35,616 bases of DNA from an uncultured Clostridia bacterium (lineage in GTDB: Bacteria > Bacillota > Clostridia > Oscillospirales > CAG-272). Of the stretch, positions 25,869 through 33,338 are shown in pieces. The translations under genes were made by a program, and so were the position numbers. Location of the stretch: positions 1 to 35,616 of the forward strand of contig CAMEON010000021.1 in NCBI GenBank assembly GCA_945929845.1. The letters are read 5' to 3'. The notes under the pieces are model-generated. The model worked only from the letters and a program-made list of their open reading frames with translations. It was not told the DNA's origin and searched no databases. Positions within the stretch are counted from its first letter, which is position 1. Each line of letters starts with the position of its first letter.

Positions 25869-26219
25869 TCAAACCTTTCTTCCGTCGGCAGTTGTGTAAT
25901 TCCGGAGCTTGTCGCGTCCGGTGGCGGACAAGTGGGCGAACCATTCCACCTCGGGTGAAAGACCCGAATTGATCTTCGAGGTGATGTACAGATTCCGCTT
26001 CTTCGCCTCGGCCACGCCCGCATCGTGGGCGGCGGTTACGGCGGCGGGAGACCCCTCGAATTTGACGACCATCACCAGCGGCACCTCGCACTGTTCGGCA
26101 TTGGCGGGCTTGTTCCGGTCGATGGCGACCACCTCTACATCGGCGGCCTTGGCCACGGCATCGGCCACCACGATGGAGGTAGCGAAGCCGTATACTTCAA
26201 TCATTCCGAGAGCTGCCAT
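25869..26219 (-). CDS. BMC-H shell protein with extended, cysteine-containing pore loop
   Basis: A 116-residue shell protein. The core is BMC (ALGMIEVYGFATSIVVADAVAKAADVEVVAID), but the KIGSG pore loop is replaced by a longer RNKPANAEQCEVP with Cys44, so a hexamer would place six cysteines around the pore. The C-terminus is extended by about 25 residues (LSPEVEWFAHLSATGRDKLRNYTTADG). BMC-H proteins with Fe-S-binding pores are known from other GRM loci (GrpU) and PduK has a C-terminal extension; this protein recalls both, but I cannot assign it to either. Confidence 0.88.
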   Translation of the reverse strand: MAALGMIEVYGFATSIVVADAVAKAADVEVVAIDRNKPANAEQCEVPLVMVVKFEGSPAAVTAAHDAGVAEAKKRNLYITSKINSGLSPEVEWFAHLSATGRDKLRNYTTADGRKV

Positions 26220-26239
26220 ATGAAAGGGAACTCCTTATC

Positions 26240-27460
26240 TTACTTTGCGATGTAGCAGATCTTGATGCCCTTCTGCGCCACATTGGTCTCCATGGCTTGG
26301 TTCATCTGATCCAGCGGGAAGGAGTGGGTAATCAGATCCTCAATGGGAATGTTCATCTCGCGGCACTGCTTCAGGAAGGCCATGGTCTTGGGGTAATCCT
26401 CGGCACTGTAATCCCAGGAGCCGACGATGTTGATCTCCTTGTTGCACATAGCCAGGTGCGGGTTGACCTGATAATCGCCGTTGTTGACGAAGAAGCCCAT
26501 CTCGCACATACCGCCGCCCCGGCGGATGTAGCTGTAGATGTCAGCGGCGGCGGCCGGTGCACCGGTGCACTGGAAGGCGAAGTCCACGCCCACGCCGTTG
26601 GCCACTTCCTTGACCTTGGCCACCCGCTTATCCAGGGTATCCTCGTCCGGACGCTTGAAGCACATGGTCTTCTTGGCACCCAGCTTCTCGGCGATCTTCA
26701 GACGGTCCTCATTGCCGTCCACGGCAATGATGTAGTTGACACCGGCGGCCCGCAGGACGCACAGCATCACCAGACCCACAGGGCCGCAGCCCTGGAGCAG
26801 AACCTTGGAGCCGAAGTTGATCAGTCCGGTGGACTGTGCCCGCTCCAGCGCATGGACGCAGACGGTAGCCAGCTCCAGCAGCATCCGCTGGTTGAGGTTC
26901 AGGTCGTTGACCTGGAAGTAGGTAGCACCGGCACCCCGGATCAGCATGTAGTCGGCGAACCAGCCGTTGACACGGTTGCCCTCGGCGGTGCCTCTCTTGT
27001 CGCCGATCAGGCCGAACACGCCCTGGTTGTCGCACAGGTTGGTGCGGCCGGGCACCATACGGCAGACATAGCAGTCGCCGCAGGAAATGACGGAGGTCAC
27101 CAGCTTGTCGCCCACCTTCAGGGGCTTGCCGGCGGTGTCCTTCTTGATGTTGCGACCTAGGTACACGATCTCGCCGGTACCCTCATGACCAAGCACCACG
27201 GGGATGAGGCCGAAGGGATCCATCCGCCACTCGTGCACATCCGTGCCGCAGATGCCGGCACCCTCCACCTTGACAAGAATGTCGTCATCGGTCAGCTCGG
27301 GGATGGGGATCTCCTTGACCTCAAACTGCTTGGGGCCGACCAGCATGGCACAGTGCGCTACCTTGGGCAGGTCGGCAGTGGCCTTGGGAGCCTCTTTGCC
27401 GTTCATGCCGTTTAGCACCTGGCGGACAATTTCTTCAATTTGAGTAGAAGTATAGTCCAT
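26240..27460 (-). CDS. Zn-dependent MDR alcohol dehydrogenase with encapsulation helix
   Basis: A 406-residue medium-chain dehydrogenase, likely reducing propionaldehyde to propanol (recycling NAD+ inside the compartment) and possibly lactaldehyde to 1,2-propanediol. Catalytic zinc region GICGTDVHEW and GHEGTGEI; structural zinc Cys in CGDCYVCRMVPGRTNLC; Rossmann motif LLQGCGPVGLV. The first 20 residues (MDYTSTQIEEIVRQVLNGM) form an amphipathic helix followed by a Lys/Ala/Pro linker, absent from ordinary MDR enzymes, indicating targeting to the BMC. The classic Pdu locus uses an iron-type PduQ instead. Confidence 0.93.
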   Translation of the reverse strand: MDYTSTQIEEIVRQVLNGMNGKEAPKATADLPKVAHCAMLVGPKQFEVKEIPIPELTDDDILVKVEGAGICGTDVHEWRMDPFGLIPVVLGHEGTGEIVYLGRNIKKDTAGKPLKVGDKLVTSVISCGDCYVCRMVPGRTNLCDNQGVFGLIGDKRGTAEGNRVNGWFADYMLIRGAGATYFQVNDLNLNQRMLLELATVCVHALERAQSTGLINFGSKVLLQGCGPVGLVMLCVLRAAGVNYIIAVDGNEDRLKIAEKLGAKKTMCFKRPDEDTLDKRVAKVKEVANGVGVDFAFQCTGAPAAAADIYSYIRRGGGMCEMGFFVNNGDYQVNPHLAMCNKEINIVGSWDYSAEDYPKTMAFLKQCREMNIPIEDLITHSFPLDQMNQAMETNVAQKGIKICYIAK

Positions 27461-27503
27461 AGTATGTATCCTTTCTGTGAAAATCTGTTCTTTGCCGCTT
27501 CCG

Positions 27504-28961
27504 TCAGATGATGCGGAAGTGGTCTGCCATCACACAGCGGCGCAGCCGGGTGAAGCTCTTAGCGGAGGTGATACCCTCGCCGGTGGGGCCTGCGATGGTG
27601 AAGGTGGTGTGGCCCTCGCCGCCATAGCCGATACCGGCATAGGAGGGGGCGTTCTTGACAAAGATGGTGGTTTCGATGGCGGTCGCAAAGCGGGACAGGT
27701 TGTCGATGTTCTTGGAGTGCATATGGGCGGAGTGGCGGTTGCCGTGCTCTGCCTTGACAGCCAGGTCGATGGCCTCGTCAATGTCCTTCACGCGGACGAT
27801 ACCCAGGATGGGCATCATCAGCTCGGTCTGGATGAAGGTGTGCTCGAAGGGCACCTCGGCGATGGCGCACCGGATCTCCGGGCCGACATGCATACCGATC
27901 TTCTCCAGAATGACGGAGCAGTCGTGACCCACGCAGTCACGGTTGACAATGTGGGAGACCTTGCCGGTCTTGGGGTCGGTCTTCTCCACCACCACGATCT
28001 TGGCCAGGGCATCGGCCTGCTCTCTTGTCAGCAGGACGCAACCCTGCTTCAGCATATTCTGGATCAAGCGGTCAGCCACATTCTCGAAGACGAAGACTTC
28101 CTTCTCTGCGATGCAGGGCAGGTTGTTGTCGAAGGTACATCCGTCGATGATGTCCTTGGCGGCCTTCTCGATATCGGCGGTGTCGTCCACGATGACAGGG
28201 GGGTTGCCGGCACCGGCACCGATGGCCTTCTTGCCGGAGGAGAGCACAGCCTTGACCACGCCGGGGCCGCCGGTGCAGACCAGCAGGCGGATGGAGGGGT
28301 GCTTGTACATCACATCAGCGGTGGCCAGGGTGGGCTTCTTCACCGAGGCGACCAGCACCTCGGGGCCTCCGGCGGCGTGTACGGCCCGGTTGACCAGGTC
28401 TACCGCATCGTTGGAGGTGGCGATGGCACCGGGATGGGGATTGAAGACCACGCCGTTTCCGGCGGCGATCATGCCCATGCTGTTGCAGATGACGGTCTCA
28501 GAGGGGTTGGTGGAGGGGGTGATGGCACCCACTACGCCGAAGGGAGCCCGCTCGGTCAGGGTCAGACCGCAGTCTCCGGTCTTGGCCTCGGCCACGATGT
28601 CCTCGGTGCCGGGGGTCTTATCGGCCACCAGGATGTGCTTGGCGGTCTTGTGCTCCACCCGACCCATGTGGGTCTCGGCTACGCCCAGGGCGGCCATGGT
28701 GCCCGCCTCTGCCCGGCAGTAGTTCCGGATGGAGGTGATCAGCTTCTCCCGGTCAGCCACGCTGGTGGCACGGATGGTCTTGTACCCGGCCTCGGCGGCG
28801 GCGATGGCCTCCTCCATGGTATCATAGACACCGATGAACTTGCGTCCGCCGTACTGGGTGGCATCCCAGGAATCCTTATCGGCAGGAGCCTCGGATCTGA
28901 TCTCCTTGACTACCTTGGCGACCAGCTCGGCAACCTGCGCTTCAGTCAGATTGATTGCCAT
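27504..28961 (-). CDS. pduP: CoA-acylating propionaldehyde dehydrogenase (PduP type)
   Basis: Oxidises propionaldehyde with NAD+ and CoA to propionyl-CoA. The 485-residue protein has the ALDH core with the nucleophile Cys283 in FDNNLPCIAEKEV. Conserved segments are APFGVVGAITPSTNPSET and VCTGGPGVVKAVL. N-terminal AINLTEAQVAELVAKVVKE is an amphipathic encapsulation helix joined by a linker (RSEAPADKDSW). Its product CoA ester is consumed by PduL, and its NADH by the neighbouring ADH, so both cofactors can cycle inside the shell. It lies between aldolase and ADH genes with 40-55 bp gaps. Confidence 0.96.
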   Translation of the reverse strand: MAINLTEAQVAELVAKVVKEIRSEAPADKDSWDATQYGGRKFIGVYDTMEEAIAAAEAGYKTIRATSVADREKLITSIRNYCRAEAGTMAALGVAETHMGRVEHKTAKHILVADKTPGTEDIVAEAKTGDCGLTLTERAPFGVVGAITPSTNPSETVICNSMGMIAAGNGVVFNPHPGAIATSNDAVDLVNRAVHAAGGPEVLVASVKKPTLATADVMYKHPSIRLLVCTGGPGVVKAVLSSGKKAIGAGAGNPPVIVDDTADIEKAAKDIIDGCTFDNNLPCIAEKEVFVFENVADRLIQNMLKQGCVLLTREQADALAKIVVVEKTDPKTGKVSHIVNRDCVGHDCSVILEKIGMHVGPEIRCAIAEVPFEHTFIQTELMMPILGIVRVKDIDEAIDLAVKAEHGNRHSAHMHSKNIDNLSRFATAIETTIFVKNAPSYAGIGYGGEGHTTFTIAGPTGEGITSAKSFTRLRRCVMADHFRII

Positions 28962-29016
28962 ATCGTTCTTCCTTTCTCTAACAATAAGAATATGTTCCAG
29001 TCAGAGCCGGACAGAC

Positions 29017-29841
29017 TCACTTGTTCAGAGCGGCGAGAACCTTCCTCGTGATCTCTGCGATCATGGCGTCATCGCTGCTGCCGGTCTTGCAGTCGCCGGT
29101 GCAGGTGTGAGGCACATTGTCCTTGCAACGGCAGTTGGGCGTACCGCGGTTGGGGCACTTCTGGCAGCCGGGATGCTTGCCGGGCAGACCCATCTTCTTG
29201 CGGAGCTCCATCAGCTTCTCCAGCTGCTCGCAGGGGATCTCGTCGATGTTGCTCTGTGCGCCGGCACCGAGCTGACGGGCGTACAGGTTGATCTTGGCGT
29301 TGAATTCCACCTCTTCCATGGTGAAGCAGGCCCGGGTCAGGGTGTTGCCCACGGTCAGGGCACCGTGATTCTTCAGCAGGAAGGCATCATGCTTCTGGAT
29401 GTAGGGCATGAGGGAATCGGGGATCTCCATGGTGGAGGGGGTGCCGTAGTCGCAGGTGGGCACATTGCCGATGGTCAGAATGGCCTCGGGGAGTATGTAC
29501 TGATCCATAGCGATGCCGGCCACGGTGAAGGCGGTAGCCACAGGAGGATGGGCATGAACCACGGCGCCCACATCCGGACGCTCCTGGTACACCCGCATGT
29601 GCATCTTGATCTCGGAGGAGGGGTTGAGTTTACCCTCGATCTTGTTGCCCTGGGCGTCGATCTTGATGATCATGTCGGGGGTCATGTAGCCCTTGGACAC
29701 GCCGGTGGGGGTGCAGTAGAACTCGTTGGGGCCGACCTTCACGGAGATGTTGCCGTCATTGGCGGCCACGAAGCCGTGGTCATAGACGCGCTTGCCAATG
29801 TCGCAGATTTCTTTCTTGATTTCAAAGGGAGACTGTGCCAT
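29017..29841 (-). CDS. Class II aldolase (fuculose/rhamnulose-phosphate type) with Cys-rich linker and C-terminal encapsulation helix
   Basis: Cleaves a deoxyhexulose-1-phosphate (L-fuculose-1-P or L-rhamnulose-1-P) to DHAP and L-lactaldehyde. The catalytic Glu77 (NPSSEIK), zinc ligands H96 and H98 (HAHPP) and H159 (KNHGAL) are visible. The core ends near residue 218. Residues 222-253 are unusual: cysteines at 226, 229, 237, 239, 247 and 251 (KHPGCQKCPNRG, NCRCK, TCTGDC). The final DDAMIAEITRKVLAALNK is a predicted amphipathic encapsulation helix. Presence of the aldolase is what marks this as the fucose/rhamnose type of GRM. Which sugar is used cannot be decided here; no kinase or isomerase is in the window. 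Confidence 0.92.
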   Translation of the reverse strand: MAQSPFEIKKEICDIGKRVYDHGFVAANDGNISVKVGPNEFYCTPTGVSKGYMTPDMIIKIDAQGNKIEGKLNPSSEIKMHMRVYQERPDVGAVVHAHPPVATAFTVAGIAMDQYILPEAILTIGNVPTCDYGTPSTMEIPDSLMPYIQKHDAFLLKNHGALTVGNTLTRACFTMEEVEFNAKINLYARQLGAGAQSNIDEIPCEQLEKLMELRKKMGLPGKHPGCQKCPNRGTPNCRCKDNVPHTCTGDCKTGSSDDAMIAEITRKVLAALNK

Positions 29842-29892
29842 AGTTTTTTATTTCCTTTCAATTATGAAATTTTTCGTATGGTGCGGGGGGGA

Positions 29893-31092
29893 TCAGAGGG
29901 CACTGACCAGCTTCTGCGTGTCGGCGGCGATCATGAACTCCTCGTCGGTGGGAATGACCAGGATCTTCACAGGGGAGTCATCGGCGGAGATCACGGCGTT
30001 CTCTCCGTGCTTGATGGTGTTGTTCTTCTCCTTGTCCAGCCTGATGCCCAGGAAGTCCAGATCCGAGGCGATGAGCTCTCTGGCCTGGCGGTCGTTCTCG
30101 CCCAGTCCGGCGGTAAAGACCAGCACATCCAGACCGTTCATCTCGGCGGTGTAGGAGCCGATGAGCTTCTTGGCACCCTGGCACATGATCTCCATGGCCA
30201 GCTTGGCACGGGCATTGCCCTCGTCGGCGGCGGCCCAGACCTCCCGTGCATCGTTGGACACACCGGATACGCCCAAAAGGCCGGACTTTTTGTTCATGGC
30301 ATTGTCCATCTCATCTGGGGTCATGCCTGTCTTTTTCATGATGTAGGTGATGACCGAGGGGTCGATGGAGCCGCACCGGGTGCCCATCGGCAGGCCCTCC
30401 TGGGGGGTAAAGCCCATGGAGGTATCCACAGCCTGCCCGTACTTGACCGCCGAGATGGAGGAGCCGCTGCCGATGTGGCAGGTGATGATCTTCAACTCAT
30501 CCAGGGGCTTGCCCAGGAACCGGGCCGCCTCAGCGGAGACATACCGATGGGAGGTGCCGTGGAAGCCGTAGCGGCGGACACCGTATGTTTCGTACCACTC
30601 ATAGGGCAGGGCGTACACATACGCCTTAGGCTCCAGGGTGGCGTAGAAGGATGTATCGAACACGCCGACCATAGGCTTGTCAGCCATGAGCTTGCGGCAG
30701 GCGTTGACACCCTTGATGGCAGGGGGGCCGTGCAGGGGGTTGATCGGGACGATGGACTCCAGGTAGTTCATTTCCTCGTCCCCCAGCAGGCGGGAGGAGG
30801 TGAACTTGCCGCCGTGAGCAAACCGATGGCCGACGGCGCTGATCTCGTCCACGCTGTCGATGACACCCAGCTCGGGGTCGGTCAGCAGTTTGAGAACAAG
30901 GGCAATGGCTTCGTCGTGGGTGGGCATGGGGTAGTCCGTGGAATAGTTGGGCTTGCCGGGGCGCTTATGGGTGATGGCACCGGACAGGCCGATCTTCTCG
31001 CACAGACCCTTAGCCAACACCTTATGCTCGTCCATATCGAAAAGCTGATACTTGAGAGACGAGCTTCCGGCATTGACGACCAGAATCTTCAT
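29893..31092 (-). CDS. ackA: Acetate/propionate kinase
   Basis: Makes ATP from propionyl-phosphate (or acetyl-phosphate). The 399-residue length is normal. Family motifs: MKILVVNAGSSSLKYQLFD (1-19), VGHRFAHGG, FDTSFYATLE, YGFHGTSHRYVS and HIGSGSS. The ATG at 31092 has AAGGAG 8 bp upstream; a longer frame to 31131 lacks a site. No encapsulation helix, so it should act in the cytosol on propionyl-phosphate leaving the shell. First gene of the BMC string, behind the promoter at 31147-31175. Confidence 0.96.
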   Translation of the reverse strand: MKILVVNAGSSSLKYQLFDMDEHKVLAKGLCEKIGLSGAITHKRPGKPNYSTDYPMPTHDEAIALVLKLLTDPELGVIDSVDEISAVGHRFAHGGKFTSSRLLGDEEMNYLESIVPINPLHGPPAIKGVNACRKLMADKPMVGVFDTSFYATLEPKAYVYALPYEWYETYGVRRYGFHGTSHRYVSAEAARFLGKPLDELKIITCHIGSGSSISAVKYGQAVDTSMGFTPQEGLPMGTRCGSIDPSVITYIMKKTGMTPDEMDNAMNKKSGLLGVSGVSNDAREVWAAADEGNARAKLAMEIMCQGAKKLIGSYTAEMNGLDVLVFTAGLGENDRQARELIASDLDFLGIRLDKEKNNTIKHGENAVISADDSPVKILVIPTDEEFMIAADTQKLVSAL

Positions 31093-31146
31093 TGAATATT
31101 CTCCTTCTTTCTGTATTTTGATAGAAGACAAACCAATTCACCATGT

Positions 31147-31175
31147 ATTATAACAAAATGACGAAAGAATTGCAA
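31147..31175 (-). promoter_or_regulatory. Promoter of the BMC operon, upstream of ackA
   Basis: On the - strand TATAAT (31147-31152) is perfect; TTGCAA (31170-31175) matches TTGACA in 4 of 6 with a 17-bp spacer. It lies 55 bp upstream of the ackA start. The weak -35 box is compatible with activator dependence, but no activator site is evident. Confidence 0.72.
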
Positions 31176-31284
31176 TAGGTTGCGCAAAATTTTTGGCTTG
31201 AAAAGCGTACAAACTTTTTCCGGCGGGGATTGTGCTTTTTTATGAAGGATGGCCACTGTGAAAAAATTATCAATTGACCTTGAT

Positions 31285-31351
31285 AAAAAAATAACAGAAA
31301 GTGTGATTGCTTCACAGTTTTTTCAACATTAATAAATATCTGTTATTTTTT
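31285..31351. terminator. Bidirectional terminator-like hairpin
   Basis: AAAAAATAACAGA (31285-31297) pairs perfectly with TCTGTTATTTTTT (31339-31351), with a 41-nt loop. A- and T-runs on the two sides let it work in both directions. It insulates the BMC promoter from the AT-rich block to its right. Confidence 0.6.
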
Positions 31352-31540
31352 CGTATGCTCCTGGTAGGTGAAATGGGAGGTATCTTATCAGCTTTGCAAG
31401 TCCATATAATGGAAAAATAGGGGAAAATCAGGGGTATGTGCATTTTGACGAAGGCAGGTCGTCAGAAGTTGGGATCATAGTACGGGAAATAAGCGACAAA
31501 AATAAATTATGTACCTACTTTGTACCTAAAACAGAAATAG
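31352..31540. other. AT-rich intergenic stretch with direct repeats
   Basis: Part of the 570-bp gene-free stretch from the ackA start (31092) to 31665, which otherwise holds the ackA promoter and two terminators. TGTACCTA occurs at 31510-31517 and 31521-31528, 11 bp apart, one DNA turn. No gene is supported. Confidence 0.4.
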
Positions 31541-31593
31541 CCCCATATATGGCGATGATCATGGAAAATCAGCACCATATATGGGGTATTTTT
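31541..31593. terminator. Rho-independent terminator downstream of the three-gene island operon
   Basis: CCCCATATATGG (31541-31552) pairs with CCATATATGGGG (31575-31586), followed by TATTTTTT on the + strand and CTATTTCTGTTTT on the - strand. It lies 72 bp past the stop of the 472-residue protein gene and probably ends that - strand transcript. Confidence 0.8.
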
Positions 31594-31664
31594 TGAATGC
31601 GATAAACGAGTGAAAAGGTGTGCAAACAGGGGTAATCTTAAAAAAGGTGTCTAATTTCCGCCGA

Positions 31665-33083
31665 TTATGCCTTTCTTCTTTCCTTCAGATAATCTTCGAA
31701 CTTCGCCTTTGCTTCTTTTTCGACTGCACTGACGCCGTCGCTTGCTCCAATTACTTGCTCGACCAAAGCGCGGAATTCATCAAGCATTTCTACATTGACA
31801 TGTGACAAGTACATTTTCAAATGAACGAAAGTAAACGGTTTTGTTTTCTTGATAACATTTACTTCCGACAGCATGTCTTCTGTAGCAACTTCGGGATCAA
31901 TAATCGGTGTTATGATTTCGTCAATTACAGCCGCTTCTGCTACTGACACACTATTGTCACATCCAGCGAAATAATACAGCAACGCTGTAACCGCAAGCCC
32001 GTAACTCTCCTGCTCATCGAAAGACCATTCCGCAGCTTTTTTCGCTTTTTTTACTTCAAATCCGCGTTCGGCAATTAGTGCGTTGGCAGTATGGATGTTT
32101 TCTTCTACTACTGCCTTGTTAACGCTATTGACTTCGCTGTCGTTCTCGGCTTTAAGCACAACCTTAACTTGGCACATTTTATACAGTAGCTGAACAAGCA
32201 AAACAGTGTTCTGTGTCACCAAACGCTCCTGCGGTGTATATTCCAGCCAATCAACTTTCTTGTTAATATTGACAATTGCATCCAGCGCACTTAAATGTCT
32301 CCTGTATATGGCATTGACGGTGTTCATGATTCCGTAGTACCGCGTGGCTACCATGTTGAGTTCGTTTAAATAAGAGCAAATCTTGTTGATTTCTTTTTCT
32401 GCTACAAGCATTTCGTCGTATGCTTTTTCAGCTTTATGTGATAAGGTAGATCCCGTAATACTGAAAATCACACCACCAACGAGCAAACCAACGCCTAGCG
32501 TTGTAACACCGAGCATAGTCGTTCCTAAAGCGATTCCGCCGCCTCCAGCAGCTATTGCTCCACCACCGAGTGCAGCCAGCGTTGCGTTTGTTGCTGCCGC
32601 TCCCGACAATGAAGCTATTGCAGTACCCGTTGAAGCAGTGCCTAATGCCATGACTGCTGCAGTTGTCGCACCTGCTGCCGCAAAACCACCAACTGTTCCG
32701 AGAGCTGCTCCGCCAATTCCACCCATCAAAACGCCTGCACCAACGGAAACTTTGGAGATTTCCTCTTTGTCATACTGCGGCAAATCAACAGAATCACAGG
32801 CAAACTCCTTAAAACTGGGGCGATTTTGGATTTGTTCAAATGTGTCAGAAAACTGCTGAAAACTTGCGAGGACATCAAGTTCCAGTTTTCCGAGCATATC
32901 CATGCTACCAGCGGTTCTACTATTACAAATTTCGAAACGCTGAATATTCTTCTTATGTCGTTCACCAGCAGATTTGGCGGTGTCATTTGCACCCTTCATT
33001 TTTACAGCTCCGTGAACACCAGTGCCAATGCCTCCTGCTGCTGCCATGGCTGCGGCGATACCCAAAAATAACGGTAATGGCAT
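31665..33083 (-). CDS. Glycine-zipper membrane-like protein with TerB-like C-terminus (unknown function)
   Basis: A 472-residue protein I cannot assign to a named family. Residues 1-27 form a hydrophobic N-terminal segment. Residues about 113-212 are a continuous Gly/Ala-rich hydrophobic stretch with many GxxxG spacings (VGAGVLMGGIGGAALG, ALGGGAIAAGGGG), like glycine-zipper membrane-inserting segments. A helical region follows (about 215-300). The C-terminal part shows two acidic helix-turn patterns, GCDNSVSVAEAAVIDE and GASDGVSAVEKEAKAKF, that look like the DG-x-S-x2-E element of TerB-like domains. Third gene of an operon, only 3 bp after the YkgJ-like gene. Base composition is clearly lower in GC than the BMC locus. 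A membrane-perturbing stress or defence protein is one possibility, unproven. Confidence 0.75.
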   Translation of the reverse strand: MPLPLFLGIAAAMAAAGGIGTGVHGAVKMKGANDTAKSAGERHKKNIQRFEICNSRTAGSMDMLGKLELDVLASFQQFSDTFEQIQNRPSFKEFACDSVDLPQYDKEEISKVSVGAGVLMGGIGGAALGTVGGFAAAGATTAAVMALGTASTGTAIASLSGAAATNATLAALGGGAIAAGGGGIALGTTMLGVTTLGVGLLVGGVIFSITGSTLSHKAEKAYDEMLVAEKEINKICSYLNELNMVATRYYGIMNTVNAIYRRHLSALDAIVNINKKVDWLEYTPQERLVTQNTVLLVQLLYKMCQVKVVLKAENDSEVNSVNKAVVEENIHTANALIAERGFEVKKAKKAAEWSFDEQESYGLAVTALLYYFAGCDNSVSVAEAAVIDEIITPIIDPEVATEDMLSEVNVIKKTKPFTFVHLKMYLSHVNVEMLDEFRALVEQVIGASDGVSAVEKEAKAKFEDYLKERRKA

Positions 33084-33086
33084 AAC

Positions 33087-33338
33087 TTATCCCTGCTTTC
33101 TTTTAAGTAATTGACAACTCTCATAGTTGAGTTGATAATATTGCTCTTTTGTCATGGTCCCAGCAAACCATTCTGCATATGCATCATCAACGCGGCATTT
33201 GAGTGGTCTGCTATCATAAATGCTACAGAGGTTTCCTTGCAGATATTTGCACACTCCGTCACCTCTATCCAAATCTGCGTATATTGCGGAAAGATGTAAA
33301 TTTCGGCAGCATTCTCCGCATTTATCACATTTGAACAT
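33087..33338 (-). CDS. YkgJ-family zinc/iron-chelating cysteine cluster protein
   Basis: An 83-residue protein with the YkgJ (CxxCxxCC) pattern: C4, C7, C10, C11 in KCDKCGECCRN, C30 in GVCKYL, C38 in NLCSIY and C48 in RPLKCR. The motif NLCSIYDSRPLKCR is the family's best-conserved part. The function of YkgJ proteins is unknown; the cysteines probably bind a metal or Fe-S centre. Its start overlaps the stop of the 431-residue gene as TAATG, and the next gene starts 3 bp after its stop, so the three are strictly coupled. Confidence 0.88.
   Translation of the reverse strand: MFKCDKCGECCRNLHLSAIYADLDRGDGVCKYLQGNLCSIYDSRPLKCRVDDAYAEWFAGTMTKEQYYQLNYESCQLLKRKQG

Noticed and set aside
31200-31216. 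TTGAAAAGCGTACAA upstream of the BMC promoter as a possible CcpA (cre) site
   Set aside because: It is one base short of the cre spacing and misses the central CG position, so catabolite control is not supported by sequence.
31372-31596. A 75-codon + strand frame (…GYVHFDEGRSSEVGIIV…) running into the terminator hairpin
   Set aside because: No good start codon or ribosome binding site, no family recognised, and it ends inside the T-run of a terminator. It could be a decayed gene end but cannot be supported.
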